Source of the DNA: Coptis chinensis | Lineage: Eukaryota; Streptophyta; Magnoliopsida; Ranunculales; Ranunculaceae | Length of the DNA stretch: 64,000 nucleotides | Direction: 5' to 3' | NCBI GenBank assembly: GCA_015680905.1 | Contig: CM027381.1 | Location: forward strand, 15,725,501-15,789,500 | In this document: positions 47,547 through 58,818 of the stretch, piece after piece | How positions within the stretch are numbered: the stretch's first letter is position 1 | Layout of the letters: each line of letters opens with the position of its first letter | Made by a program: the position numbers and the translations under genes | The notes under the pieces: generated by a model | What the model was told of the DNA's origin: nothing | What the model saw: only the letters and a program-made list of their open reading frames with translations | Database searches by the model: none

Positions 47547-49801
47547 CACATCGACCTCGATGGTGACGGCCTTCCAGAAAATGACAAGGTTAGGAACCCC
47601 AGGTGAAGGGATCCAGCCTGCAGAGAACCGTCCAAATCATAATACAATAGTTCAGACGAATACTCAAACTTCGCAAACGAATCAGAATCAACATCTTACC
47701 AGGATTGGGATATCAATCCCGACACAAGAAGAGAACTCAAAACAAACAAGGCTAAGAAAAAATAAATGCATGGGAGACTAAGAAGAATGACCTGATTCGA
47801 AAGATGAATAGGATGTCTGGAAAGGGGAAAAAGATGCAAGATTTCCTCATTCAGTCAGCTATAATGGGGGCAGGGTAATCTCCTTTCTCATCAGGGATAT
47901 CGAAGAACCCCTATCGCTGTAGCTACAGGTAATTGAAGTTCATCATTTTCAGCGGAAAATTAGATCTAGTGGATCATGTGTTCAGGCACAGAGCTACTAG
48001 CTATTAGGTAGTATGAACGATATGACAATGTGATGTGCCAGGAATTCAAGGTTTCATTGTCTAGATCTACCCTTCAGTGGTATGACAGGCTACCAAGAAG
48101 GCAAATTAGATCATCATAAGAATTGTACATGACATTCATTGATAGATATGTACTCATGCAACAAGAACCAGCCGAAGAGGATTAATGCACTCTTCAACAT
48201 AAGGAAAAAGGATGGCGAAACACTGAGGTCTTACATGCAACATTTCATGGAAACCTCAATCTAGATAGAGTCTTGCGAGGAGCAGACTGCTATCATTGCC
48301 TTCAAGCAAGGGTTGGATAAAAACAATATTTTGTTTGGATCTCTCTCCAGAAAACCACCTTGTGACCTAGATGAACTCCTTGACAAGGTCGAGACCCACG
48401 CAGGATGGGAAGAAGATGTTCAAAATAGAAGGTAGGAAGCAAATAAAGCTAATCATATGGTATCCTCCACTCCACATAAGGGTCATGGTAATTCCTCATC
48501 TCCAAAACATATAAGGGACCGCAACTGTGGTCGCCAGAGGCTAGATTCACCATCAAAAGGACAAATGCCGAAGGGGCAGTACCAAAACCTAGCAAGCAAC
48601 AGAGATGGAAAATCGCAAAAGAAACCAAGAGTGGAAGGAGTTGAAGAAACTCTGTCTGCAATAATTAACATAAATTTTGCTCAAATGAACAAAATGCCAG
48701 ATGAGATCCTGGACTCGATCAAGAATCAAAGTTATCTCAAATGGCCAGCTCTGCTCAAGCTAGGATCTCTAGGAATGAAAGATCAGTGGACTTATTGTAA
48801 ATTCCACAAGAGTAAGGGCCACAACACCAAAGCTTGTAGGACTCTGAAGAATGAGCTCCAAGATTTGGTCAAGAGGGGTTATCTGAAGCAGTTTATAGTG
48901 AACGAGCAGGCGAACATAGTGCAACTTGAAAAGGTCAGTGCAACTAATTAGGACCCTCCCAGAACTAGACGACTCAATGGTCCCGTTCAGATCAACATGA
49001 TAACAGGTAAAGCAAGCAAGAGGAGTGGCCAAATCATAGAAAAATATATGAGGTATCAGATGCACATCGCTAAGCAGATGAGGATTGTGAATGATGAAGT
49101 GCCTAAGGACTATCATCATGTCAATACTTTATCTCACAAAGATCCACCTATCCTATTCACGAAGTTGACTGTGTCAGCATCCAGAGACCACTTGAGGATG
49201 CATTGGTCCTTATACTTCCCTTTGGGGATTACAACCTGCACCGCATATTAGTAGATCTAAGAAGCTTAGCAGATGTACAATATTATGATGCTTTCAATAA
49301 GCTAAAGATCCTTGATTCAAAGATGGCCATGACTAACTCAAACCTTTATGGATTCAGTGGCGACAAGGCTTTGGCAGTAGGAGAGGTCCAACTACCTGTA
49401 TCAACAGGTCCGGTAACTCTAATAATAAATTTTATAGTGGTTAAAGCTAACACTCCTTACTATATGATTCTGGACAGGAAATGGCTGCATAGACTTGATC
49501 AGCTCCCAAATGTGCATTTTATTACCCTTGCATTACTATATTACAACCTTTCTTACGCATAATGAAAAGACAACTCATAGCTTTTACTACCTTTCCAGGT
49601 TACATGCCATTTCAGACCACTTATTATAAAAGCTGCATCTTAGTGCCAAAAGGAGCCTTATTATCGCTAATTATGAAGAATCAAAGCTGCTATGAAAAAG
49701 TGCTGAAAAAGTTAAAGTCAAAGTCAAGGTCAAAGGTCAAGGACTCAAAACCAGATAACTGAAAATCACGTCCTTAACTCAGAAGACTAGAGATGGATGG
49801 C
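47547..49801 (+). pseudogene. Tat-like gag continuation and protease
   Basis: Gag resumes after element D (NDKVRNP...), with a decayed capsid domain over 47880-48440 (FIDRYV near 48140). An open piece at 48457-48951 ends in WTYCKFHKSKGHNTKACRTL and ELQDLVKRGYLKQFI, a strong Tat/Ogre gag signature. The protease lies at 49203-49562: LPFGDYNLHRILVDLRSLAD, YYDAFNKL, NLYGFSGDKALAVGEVQLPV and FIVVKANTPYYMILDRKWLH. The active site, normally D-T-G-S-S, reads D-L-R-S-L, so the enzyme is inactive. The segment ends at the ATGGC duplicated by insertion of element C. Confidence 0.82.
49797..49801. repeat. Left target-site duplication of element C
   Basis: ATGGC precedes the LTR start at 49802 and is repeated exactly at 62033-62037 after the other LTR. 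Confidence 0.9.
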
Positions 49802-51180
49802 TGATAAGAGCCCAAAACTGTAGTTTTAACCCCTTAATAATCATACTGTTAGACCAATTATGTGAATAATAAGTAAGAGTTAATCTGATTAAGTGTTTTT
49901 ATGCATTTCGGGCTTCAAAGTCCATTTAATGCTGAGAAATGTGCCACTTTAGCGAGATAAAGGAGCAAAAAGAACTTCGAATGCCATATCTTTGGACTCG
50001 GACTCCGGATTGAGGCCTACCTTATGTCAAAACGACCGGCTCGGAAAAGAGCTTTTGCAATGGTCCAAGCTTTGACCCAATCAGAGGAGCAGAAGTGGAC
50101 GAAAAAGTCTGTGGAAGCCAACTGCAGCTGAAGAGGCCTTTTTGGATTTGAAGAATTGGGTTTGGGCCCGATTTCTCGGCCCCAAACCATAGCTCCAAGC
50201 CCATGCACGATTTTTGGATCTGAATGTATAAAACAAAAGCTTAATTCTTTGTTAATGGTAGATTAATTAGTGGAGAATTAGGGTAGATAGCTTAGAATAG
50301 AAAGTAGCCATTAAAATAGCTTCTAGATCTAGATTTAATTGTTTTATTTAATTAGTTTCAAATCCTTTATTAGATTAAACCTTTGGATCTTGTTCTTCAA
50401 TTTGATTAGATCAATAAAGTAGTATTCTTTATCAATTTCGATTTTGTCAATTCCAATTCTAGATCTAATTTCAATTCATGTCCTTATTTCAATTTAGTCA
50501 TTAAATTAGATTTCATTATTGTTAAATTAAGTAAATTTTAATGCTTTTATATTATGTTTAGTTTTAATCTAAATGGAAATGATTGAATGATTCAAGGCTA
50601 AACCTCCATTAGAGGGGGGTTGTGAAGCCTTGATGAAAGCTTGATTCGATTATCGTAGAGTCGTGATTTTCTATTCCACTCTAGAAATGATTAGTTCACC
50701 ATGAGAATGGGTTTAATTGTTCACATGCTAGTTATGAATTGGTAGAAATGCCATGTATAATTAGGGATTAGGAATAACCAATTGTTGCGAAGGCGATTCA
50801 ATTCGGATTACTGACGATTCGTCGTTAGTGGATTAAGTTGAGTTAAGGTGGAATCAATCCCCTCTAACTCCTTATCATAGAATCAACGTTAGCATCCCAT
50901 AATTATTTAGATAATCGACTAGTTGCATCTTGTGGGTAGTTGCATCGTAGTATAATTCCCTTCAGTAAAACTCTCATAGACTTAAAACCGACTAGTTAGA
51001 TTAGAAAACATCCATGCTAGAGCACTAGAGAGTGGAGCGAACTTATCTACTCCACTATATCTCATAGGATTGAGAGTAGAAATCTTTGATAACTAAACGT
51101 AAAAGTAAAAGTTTAGTTTACTTACGTTGTGAATTCATAGTTCATTTCGTAGGTAGACTATATTAATTTCACTCTTATCA
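49802..51180 (+). repeat. 5' LTR of element C
   Basis: Pairs with 60642-62032. Most differences are single-base length changes in short homopolymers (such as GGGCCC/GGGCC and TTTCTCGG/TTCTCGG). It lacks the ~120 bp block near 2772-2895 of LTR A. Confidence 0.92.
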
Positions 51181-51309
51181 AAATGAATACCGCCATCTTA
51201 GTTGCACTTTAGCATTGTTTTCATAATAGAATTAGTAATTTTAAGTCCCATTTCACCCACCCACCCCTTGTTTGATTCATCCTTTGTGGTTGCCGTTTCA
51301 GTTTTGGAA

Positions 51310-51470
51310 AAATTCGAGAGAAAAATCGAAGCGCCGCTTCACAAGGAGAGTAGCGACCAGCGCTTATGTTACCGAATTTGATCAATACAGTTGGCCAGCC
51401 AGCGCCAAAGAGAGCTGGCGACCCGCTAAGTTCTTGGACTTTCGAATTTACATAGAAGGCGGCCAGCAGT
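51310..51470 (+). repeat. Leader segment ahead of gag (element C)
   Basis: It contains GAGAAAAATCGAAGCGCCGC, then GCGACC and CCGCTAAGTTCTTGGACTTT. A shorter relative at 57735-57800 sits ahead of the downstream ORF. The first ~90 nt after the LTR (51192-51275) resemble element D's leader (CCATCTTAGTT, ACCCACC..CCTTGTTTG), but this part does not match D. Confidence 0.7.
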
Positions 51471-51718
51471 TTGGCCAGTTATTCTGAAATTTCGGGATTT
51501 CCACAGTTTGATTCGAACTTCGAGTTGTCAAGTTTTTCAGTGTTCTATTCTCTTATATACACCGAACACGCCGTACACAAGACGCTATTCATAAGCGAAG
51601 CAAGGGCCTTAATCAGGTATTCCTTTCTTCCACACCTCGCGATCTCGTTAGAGGTTTATACTAGTACATCGAATTGTTTGGAGTGTTGCATGTTTAGTTA
51701 AGCTCGACTTAGCCTTGC

Positions 51719-52600
51719 ATGAGATTAAGGTTTAACAAAACACCTAACGTAAATACACAACAACATCAACAAACAAGTCTATCTAGTATACCACAAACTA
51801 TACCTCTAGCTACTATATCACACACACCACCGATATAATGGGGAAGAAAAGAGACTCCTCTCTCGGACTTCTACAAAGCCTTGGCGATAGCCCCAAATCT
51901 TGCATCGTTCTAGCGGACCCGTGTGGGGATTTCAGAATCCCTCCAAATATTTTAATTTGTTACCCGTTTTTCATGGTTTAGACCATGAAAAACCTTATCG
52001 GCTACATGCATAGGATTGAACAAGTCCTAACAACATTCCACCATCCTACGGTTTGGTGCGGAACAAATTAAATTAAGGGTATTCCCTTTCACCTTAGCCC
52101 GAGAGCCCAAAGCCTAATTCTCGTGGACTCATGGGCTAAACTTGTTCATTGTTTATGGAACATTTTACCCACCCCTTAAAGACGGATGAGATGCTTTCCA
52201 AGATTCATTTCTTTCGACAAAAATCCTCATGAAACATTTTGAGGAGGCTTGGAATCGTTCACCGATCTGCTTATAGAGTGTCCACATCATAACTTAGCGA
52301 AAGACCGCGTTAGTTCGTGCCTTTTCAAAGGACTTCTACACCACCATAAAGAAGTCCTAGACATAATGAATGGGGGTAGTTTCTTAAACAAAGGAGCCTC
52401 GGAGGCTTATAAATTTTTAGAGGATCAAACTAAAGCGAAATAACAAGGGGGGGTAGTGCGATTACTCGCTCGCTAGTTCTTCTTCTCTGATGAAAGGCTA
52501 CCGGTATGTTTGAGGTTAAATCAGATCCCGAGCTTAAAACTCTAATTGAATCCCTCACTAAAAAGGTAGATGCCATTTCTATACAACAAAAGCCAATCCC
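51719..52600 (+). pseudogene. Athila-like gag, frame-broken (element C)
   Basis: ATG at 51719 opens MRLR, as in element D. Recognisable words in shifting frames include TPLSDFYKALA near 51860, and from 52249 ESFTDLLIECPHHNL, LFKGLLHHHKEVLDIMNGGS and GASEAYKFLEDQTK. The zinc-knuckle segment starts MFEVKSDPELKTLIESLTKK at 52506 but the knuckle itself is damaged. Confidence 0.8.
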
Positions 52601-53249
52601 CGTCATGAATGTAAATTCAAATCCATGTAGTTCATTTGGAATACGAGCATCCCGAATCCACTGTCCCTATTGCCTATGAACAATCTTGTTCCATTAATAG
52701 TGAACCTAAGCCCGCGGAGACAAAATCCCAACCCGGTTGGAGAAATAACCAAAACGCGTCACACATCAAGGGTACAATAATCAATATAAGCTCCACGAAA
52801 GCTTTTTAACCAAGCCCCACTAAGACAAGGATGTGGTCGGGGTAATTTTAATAATTATAACAACCAAGTGCAACCTCGACAAGGTCAAGCACAAGGTCAA
52901 GGTAATTATAATAATTATAATGCTAATAGAGGTATCGTTTAGGTAAATAATAACTATCAAAATCCACCAATAAATAATTCACGGAAATAGTTCGGTAACA
53001 CCACGTGACTACTACACCCCACACAATCGGATCGTTTCGACACCTTTATACAAGTGAGCCAAAAACTTTTCCAAACCATGGCTCAATTTAGCGGCTTCTA
53101 CAATCCGTTACTAATTTAACCCAACAGGTTGGCTCAAGATAAAGCCCAACCCAAAGGTGTGTTTCCGTGTGCGCAATACCTAATCCTAAAACAACAAACC
53201 ACGACCTTTTGAGGTCACCGATAATACTAGTAATGAATATGAAAATGTA

Positions 53250-54130
53250 GGTGAGATAAATGCCATCACCACTCTGGTTCGGCAGAGTGGTTGATAACAA
53301 GGTAACTATGCCTATAGTTACCCCCACGATAACCCCTACACCTACTCTTTTACTAGATACCGAAATAGAAACTGAAGAGCCTACCAGCGTAGAGGTACCG
53401 GTTACAACACAACCTAAGAAACATAAAGCCACGGTTAAACATCAAGTGATACCATTGCTAAATATCGCCCGAAACCACCGTTTCCACAAAAATTAGCCAT
53501 GTTAACTAGAGATACAAATTACGAGGGAGATTAGGGGCGTTTTCAAGAATCTAACTATAAACCTTCCTTTCCTCGAGCTATAAAAAGCTACCACACCATG
53601 CTAAGTTTCTTAAGGAATTGTGTACTACTAGGTAAAGACAAATATACCAAAAGGCGCCTTTTAAGCAACAATTCCCAACCTTATCCGAACATAATGGAAT
53701 TGTTAAGTACAAGGACCACAATTAGATCCTATCAGACAATGCACCTTAGGAGATTCCTATCGACCACCGCGTTATTAGACACGGGGCTAGTGTTAACTTA
53801 CTCCCATTTTATTTGTATAGACAAATAGGTCTAGACAAGATGCAACCCACTAAAATAGCGTTGCAATTAGCTGATCGGTCTATTAAGTATCCTAAGGGTG
53901 TAGTCGAAAATGTGTTGGTAAAAGTTCGGGATTTCTACTATCCGGCTGATTTTGTAGTCCTCGATCTGATGAAGTCGCTAGCGACTCTGTCCGATTAAGG
54001 TCCTTTCACGGCAACTGCCAATGCGCTCATTAATTGCCGTGATGGTTCAATGTCCATGTCTTTTGGCCATCTTGTTTGTTGAAGTCAATGTTTTTAAAAC
54101 AAGGACACATTTACCCGATTAAATCTATGG
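53250..54130 (+). pseudogene. Athila-like linker and protease, frame-broken (element C)
   Basis: The linker piece at 53260-53496 matches element D's (FGRVVDN.VTM, LLDTE). The protease active site TALLDTG is at about 53764-53784, followed by a lost base. Then 53813-53998 reads YRQIGLDKMQPTKIALQLAD and RSIKYPKGVVENVLVKVRDF, and FTATANALINCRDGSMSMSF follows near 54005-54065. Stops and frameshifts make it inactive. Confidence 0.8.
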
Positions 54131-55290
54131 ATGGAGAGGTTAGCATGATCGAGAGCTTTGCTTGAGATTATTTCAACAACACGTTCACGATAGTCATATG
54201 CCCAAAATTCTTTCCTTTGGAAAGTCGGACTCAATATTCCCATTCCTACACTAGTCGATACACATATTATTGATGAGGGCCGGGATAGATGACTTTCTCA
54301 AAGATGTAGAGGACTACCATAGTAATGTGGATATGACCAATCTAGATGAGGAATTTGATGAGTTTTTTCGAAAGTAGGTGAAATTTCACCCTATCAAGAA
54401 CTAACTTGCACAACATCCACCTCGATTCCCCTCCTTCCACCCTTTCAAAGGAATCTCGAGTTTGCACTTTCGATCCTTTTGTTTCTCCCTCGTGCTTCAT
54501 AATTTTTTAAATCCTCAGCAAACGGATACTTGAAGGACAAACTATTTGACACCTTCATTTTCAGAATTGAGGAGTCCCTACACACACAATGAATGAGTTG
54601 AGTGCCAAAACCACATCCTCATTGTGCGCATGTGCTGTCTTTCTAAAACTTATCCATATCCACCATATCCTCCACAACCATTCACTTTTCCACACTTATT
54701 TACTAAAACACCCCGCATTCAAAATGAAAAAAGAAGGTGCATGATAGGTTACACAATAGGGTTATCCGACCGTTTGGATTCCACTAGGCACATAATCGTA
54801 GGAAATCTTGGTGCTTCATTGTGTTTGGATATGTTTTCTGTGATATTTATTTATGGAATGATCCACAACTATTTAGGTTGTTGATATATGATCAACTGCA
54901 TGTTCATACATATGTTTTAGATAAAGTCTTGAGTATCGACTATAAGCGACTCAAATTTCTGTGTTGGTGCATTTCCTTTCATTCCAATATATTGGTGAGT
55001 GCACCATTAAGGTAACCGGGCCCTCCCTATGGAGTGTGTGGCTGTAAAGTACCGGATCCTAAGTCCACGGTTCACATAGTTCCGTTTTCCACTCTTGCAT
55101 GTTTTTTCGGATTTTTGAGTCATGTTTCTCTATGGTGTGAATTATGTCTTTATTGCTTATTGTTTTCCTTCTAAAACTAAAATAAAAATAAAAATAAAAT
55201 AAACATAGTAATCTATGAAGTCCGGGAATCGACTTTAAAAGACCTTTTGCTAAAACAAATTTTCTAAGCCGTTGTAAAAAAATTTGTTTG
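54131..55290 (+). other. Post-protease tail of element C, no RT
   Basis: It carries remnants of the same tail as element D (LPPFQRNLEFAL near 54440, DTFIFRIEES near 54550). The region then becomes a mix of short ORFs with no recognised domain (for example 54821-55015). A TTTGTTTGGGGGT motif lies at 55283-55296. Confidence 0.5.
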
Positions 55291-55899
55291 GGGGTCAAGG
55301 GTGTTAAATGTTTCCGTACTAAAATGTTTTATGTCCCATTAGAGTTGCTTAGGCCGTTTTATTGTATTACGATTCGGATTGACATGATCTATTCATTTAG
55401 ATTTCATTCGTTAAGCATAACTTACGTCATGCGCACTTCGAGGCGTTTTCCACTATCTCGTATGTCATCCGAAGTCGGAATAGAGTGTTTTATGGATCAT
55501 TGGATAGGAAATTCTCTCCTGATCATTTCCATATCTCATTCGCAAAAAATCGGACCCGGTAGCGAAGCGGGAATTTTGATTTGAAATTAGCGAAAAATCG
55601 AAAAAATCAAAATTTCGATTTTGGGCTTGGGCCAACCAGCCCACCAGCCCATGGAAGCGGCTTCGCTCTTACCTTCTCACGAACAGTTCATGGCGTTCTT
55701 CATCTTCCCCGCCATTGCGCCAAGCTTAAAGTTCAAAACCCTAGCAAAATAAAATTAAAAAGAAAATCCAATAAACCCACGCCCAATATCAAATCCTAAC
55801 CCAAATCTTCTCTACAACCAAACCACCACAACCCCCACCGATTTTAAGCACTAAAAAACCACCGAAATTTGTAAAATTGGTCTTTGCGCCTCCACCACT

Positions 55900-57190
55900 C
55901 CATCACCACCACTGTTTTAGGTCGGTCAAGCTAATCCACCACCACCACATCATATTTAGACCCCTCATCCATTCCAAACACTAGATGGCTCAACGCCCGA
56001 ATCATACGAGGAACAAGTTTTCGCTTTGCCGACCATTTCGCGCGCCGTTTTCACGGTGAAATGGCTAGTAAACTGGAATAGTCTCGGTACTTTCGACCGA
56101 AGACTTCTACCATGAAGACTTGGTCCGACGGTTCTACAACACCGGGGAGTTGGAGGGAGTAGGATTTTTGTGATGGTCGGGAAGAAAGAAGGGAGTTGAC
56201 TCACGGGCTGTTGGTGAGATTCTAGGCATTCGCCTAGAATCAATCTGATGCCACTTTACGGGATCCACCGGTTTGGCCGGGGTAGAGCCGTTGATGGCGC
56301 GTTTGTCATCAATGGGAGTTACAATCAAACTCCCATTGTGTTCGCCAGCATCCTCGGGACCAACCAATGGCGGCTGAGCTCGGTGGATTGGTCGGATATG
56401 TCCTAGGCAAGGACAAAGGTCGATGACATCGGTCGACCTGCCTCCCGTCCTATGGATACTCCAGGGCGCGAAGTATGATTTCTGCATCACGGAGTTTTCT
56501 TGAACATTATTAGGGGTTGGAGGAAGGTCTTTGGCACCTCTCCCGTGTGCTTATTACTAAGATCATCTTTGAATATGAAAGCAACTCCTGCATCGAGAGG
56601 ATTTACATTACCCCGCACCGTAACCCAGCGTATCTATAGGGAGTGTGTCCAACAAGTTTGGAGGAGGCTGAGGATAGAGAGGAAGAAGAAGAGGAAGCTG
56701 GGGTGCCGGGATGATTCGGAGGAGGATGAGGAGGATGGGACTTGCTTTGATCGGATGCCTTCGAGGAGGTGTTGATGCGATTTATGACTATGCTTCATAG
56801 GGGCATCGCGTTCACTCAACACTCTAAATGGGACCTCCGGACTCGACAGGCGACCATTCATCACAACCGAGATCCGCACCTGGAGGGAGGATGAGAGAGA
56901 TGGGGGCCATGAGATGGAAGCCGGCGCCGGTTTAGAGTGGATATGCTAGCACGCTTCCCACCTCATCTGGACTCTGCCTGCATTCGAGGCATGGCGTCGT
57001 CGGCGAAAGACGGCTACTCTTGGACCTACGGAGCCCGGGAGCCACCACTAGAGCTGTGCCCTCGGCCACCCTTTGGCGAGGTGTTTAGAAGGATGAGGAG
57101 TGATAGTGGTAGTTATTTTTGTTTTATAAGTTGTTGTTTTATTTATTTTTTGTTGTTTTATTGTAATGTAATTTTTATTCTCGTAATTTG
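55900..57190 (+). pseudogene. ATHILA ORF1-like region of element C
   Basis: A GC-richer block (55960-57100) is broken into short frames. Pieces such as SLCRPFRAPFSR, INIIRGWRKVFGTSPVCLLL and GFTLPRTVTQRIY, with an acidic Glu/Asp run near 56680-56750, are arranged as in the Athila ORF1 family; the last residues end near 57112. No catalytic motif is seen, and this assignment is by position and weak resemblance. Element D lacks most of this block. Confidence 0.45.
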
Positions 57191-57281
57191 AATTTTGTAA
57201 GTGAAAGGACCTCGAATGAAAATTTTAATATAAGGGGTTATTTTCAGGTTTGTGTGCTTGTTTCATTTTGACCCTTCCCAA

Positions 57282-57296
57282 CTTGTTTGGGGGTGG
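57282..57296 (+). other. Internal polypurine-tract-like motif (element C)
   Basis: CTTGTTTGGGGGTGG has the same core as the 3' polypurine tract. Its counterpart in element D is at 42210-42224 (reverse strand). It lies about 450 bp before the second leader-like segment. Confidence 0.6.
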
Positions 57297-57734
57297 TTTT
57301 ATCATTCAAAATTTGTATTTTTTATAAAAACCCTAGTGTTAGAATTTCTTTGCGGATAAAAGGTGAAAATATGGAGTTTAGGCCTATCTATGATTGAGAA
57401 TCATTGTAGGATGAAATCTAGATTAAATAGGTACATTCAATCATTAAATCCAAATAAGAATCTTGAGTTTGAATCGAGAATCCGGGATATGAGTTGTTTC
57501 GTTTTCAAGTTTGGAAATTTTAGGATTTCGGAAGCTGCCGTAATTAGTTTTGGCAACTTTTCAATCCATTCTAGCAACTTTAAACCTATATAAACTTGAT
57601 ACAATCTATCCTCACAACTCACACTACACCTAAACTCCATCACTCACCCTTCACACCAGCGATTCCCGTTTGCGTCTCCATTTTCACAAAAGCGCAACTT
57701 CGGAGCGATCTAGTTGAAGCGCTTCCTACCTAAC

Positions 57735-57800
57735 ATCGAGGAAAAATCGAGGCCTTACAAGTCAAAGCGACCAGCTAAGTTCTTGGAATTCTAAAAATAC
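57735..57800 (+). repeat. Leader-like segment ahead of the downstream ORF (element C)
   Basis: GAGGAAAAATCGAGG, ACAAG, AAGCGACCAG and GCTAAGTTCTTGGAATTC occur in the same order as in the gag leader at 51310-51470, which has an extra ~60 nt in the middle. Confidence 0.75.
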
Positions 57801-58079
57801 AAAAGCAATTTATTTTGACTTCTACGGACCAAAAATTCCGGTTTTTTTTAGCGTTGTGCCGGTAAACAACTATTCCGAGCGTAGTTTGAGATGACATCTC
57901 CCATAATAATACCCCGAACAGATCTTTCGAAGATTTGTTCCAAAGCACTATACGGTGCTTGGTTTGTGAGGTGATCACATATGTTGGCTGGGAACCTCTT
58001 ATGGTAAGACCCGGCTGAACTTTATTCTCTAGCACTTGCATTTTATTTTTATAATAACTGCATTTTCTTTGAGAGACCG

Positions 58080-58818
58080 GATGGAGAACAAGTGTTCTCC
58101 ATCACCATTAACGATGAACCAATGGAAATTACCGAGGTTCTTGCTAGCATTTGTTCTTGGACTTGCTATGCCCATTTGAGATACAAGACCCATGGTGCTA
58201 TTAGGTCGATAATATGCATGTCTATACTTATGAGTCTTTGCCGCGAGGCTTATGGGGCAGGCATTTTCCGTATTGAGGACCAAGGGGACTATAACGTTGC
58301 CCTTGGTAGCTGTCCATGAACATAGGAACTGTTATGTTTTGGATTATGCTAAACATTTTAGGGAATGGCGTTTTTTTCTTACGTGAATGGCGCCACTTGC
58401 AGCGTTTTTCCTTGCTTTTAGCCAATGGGCGCCCGGTTCTATGACCTTCCGGGACTTTGATGTCTAGTTTAGCACGAGCCCATACCATGAGGCATAAGTA
58501 CCTTCTTATGCTGTTCTAATTCACGTATTATGCTATGTTTCTTTCCTTTTTTTTTGTACACGTTTCCGCGGATTGGATTAAAGGTAGACACGGTCGCGAC
58601 CCACCAATAGTATTATTCGATCTTTTCGTGCAATGACTTGGCATGGGTGGCGGATACAACCTCACCAGGTTGCACCCTACACCCCATCAGACCAAGTGGC
58701 ACTTAATAGGTTAGCAACCATAGATGATAAACGTGAAGCGGCAAATTATCATAGCATGGCAAAGGCGAAGGAACCTCACTTCTTTATAGAAGTAGAGGAT
58801 GGCGAAGATGACGAATAA
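58080..58818 (+). pseudogene. Downstream Athila ORF of element C
   Basis: From 58092 it reads FSITINDEPMEITEVLASIC, then AGIFRIEDQGDYNVALG. After frame changes, 58633-58818 reads MTWHGWRIQPHQVAPYTP and SDQVALNRLATIDDK and ends in an acidic EVEDGEDDE tail. It matches copies A (12-724) and D. Function unknown; it is possibly an env-like or ATHILA ORF1-type protein. Confidence 0.6.

Noticed and set aside
54821..55015. ORF in element C after the protease as a possible RT remnant
   Set aside because: No RT motif (no KNG.WR, FGL.NAP or YVDD-like box) in any frame nearby.
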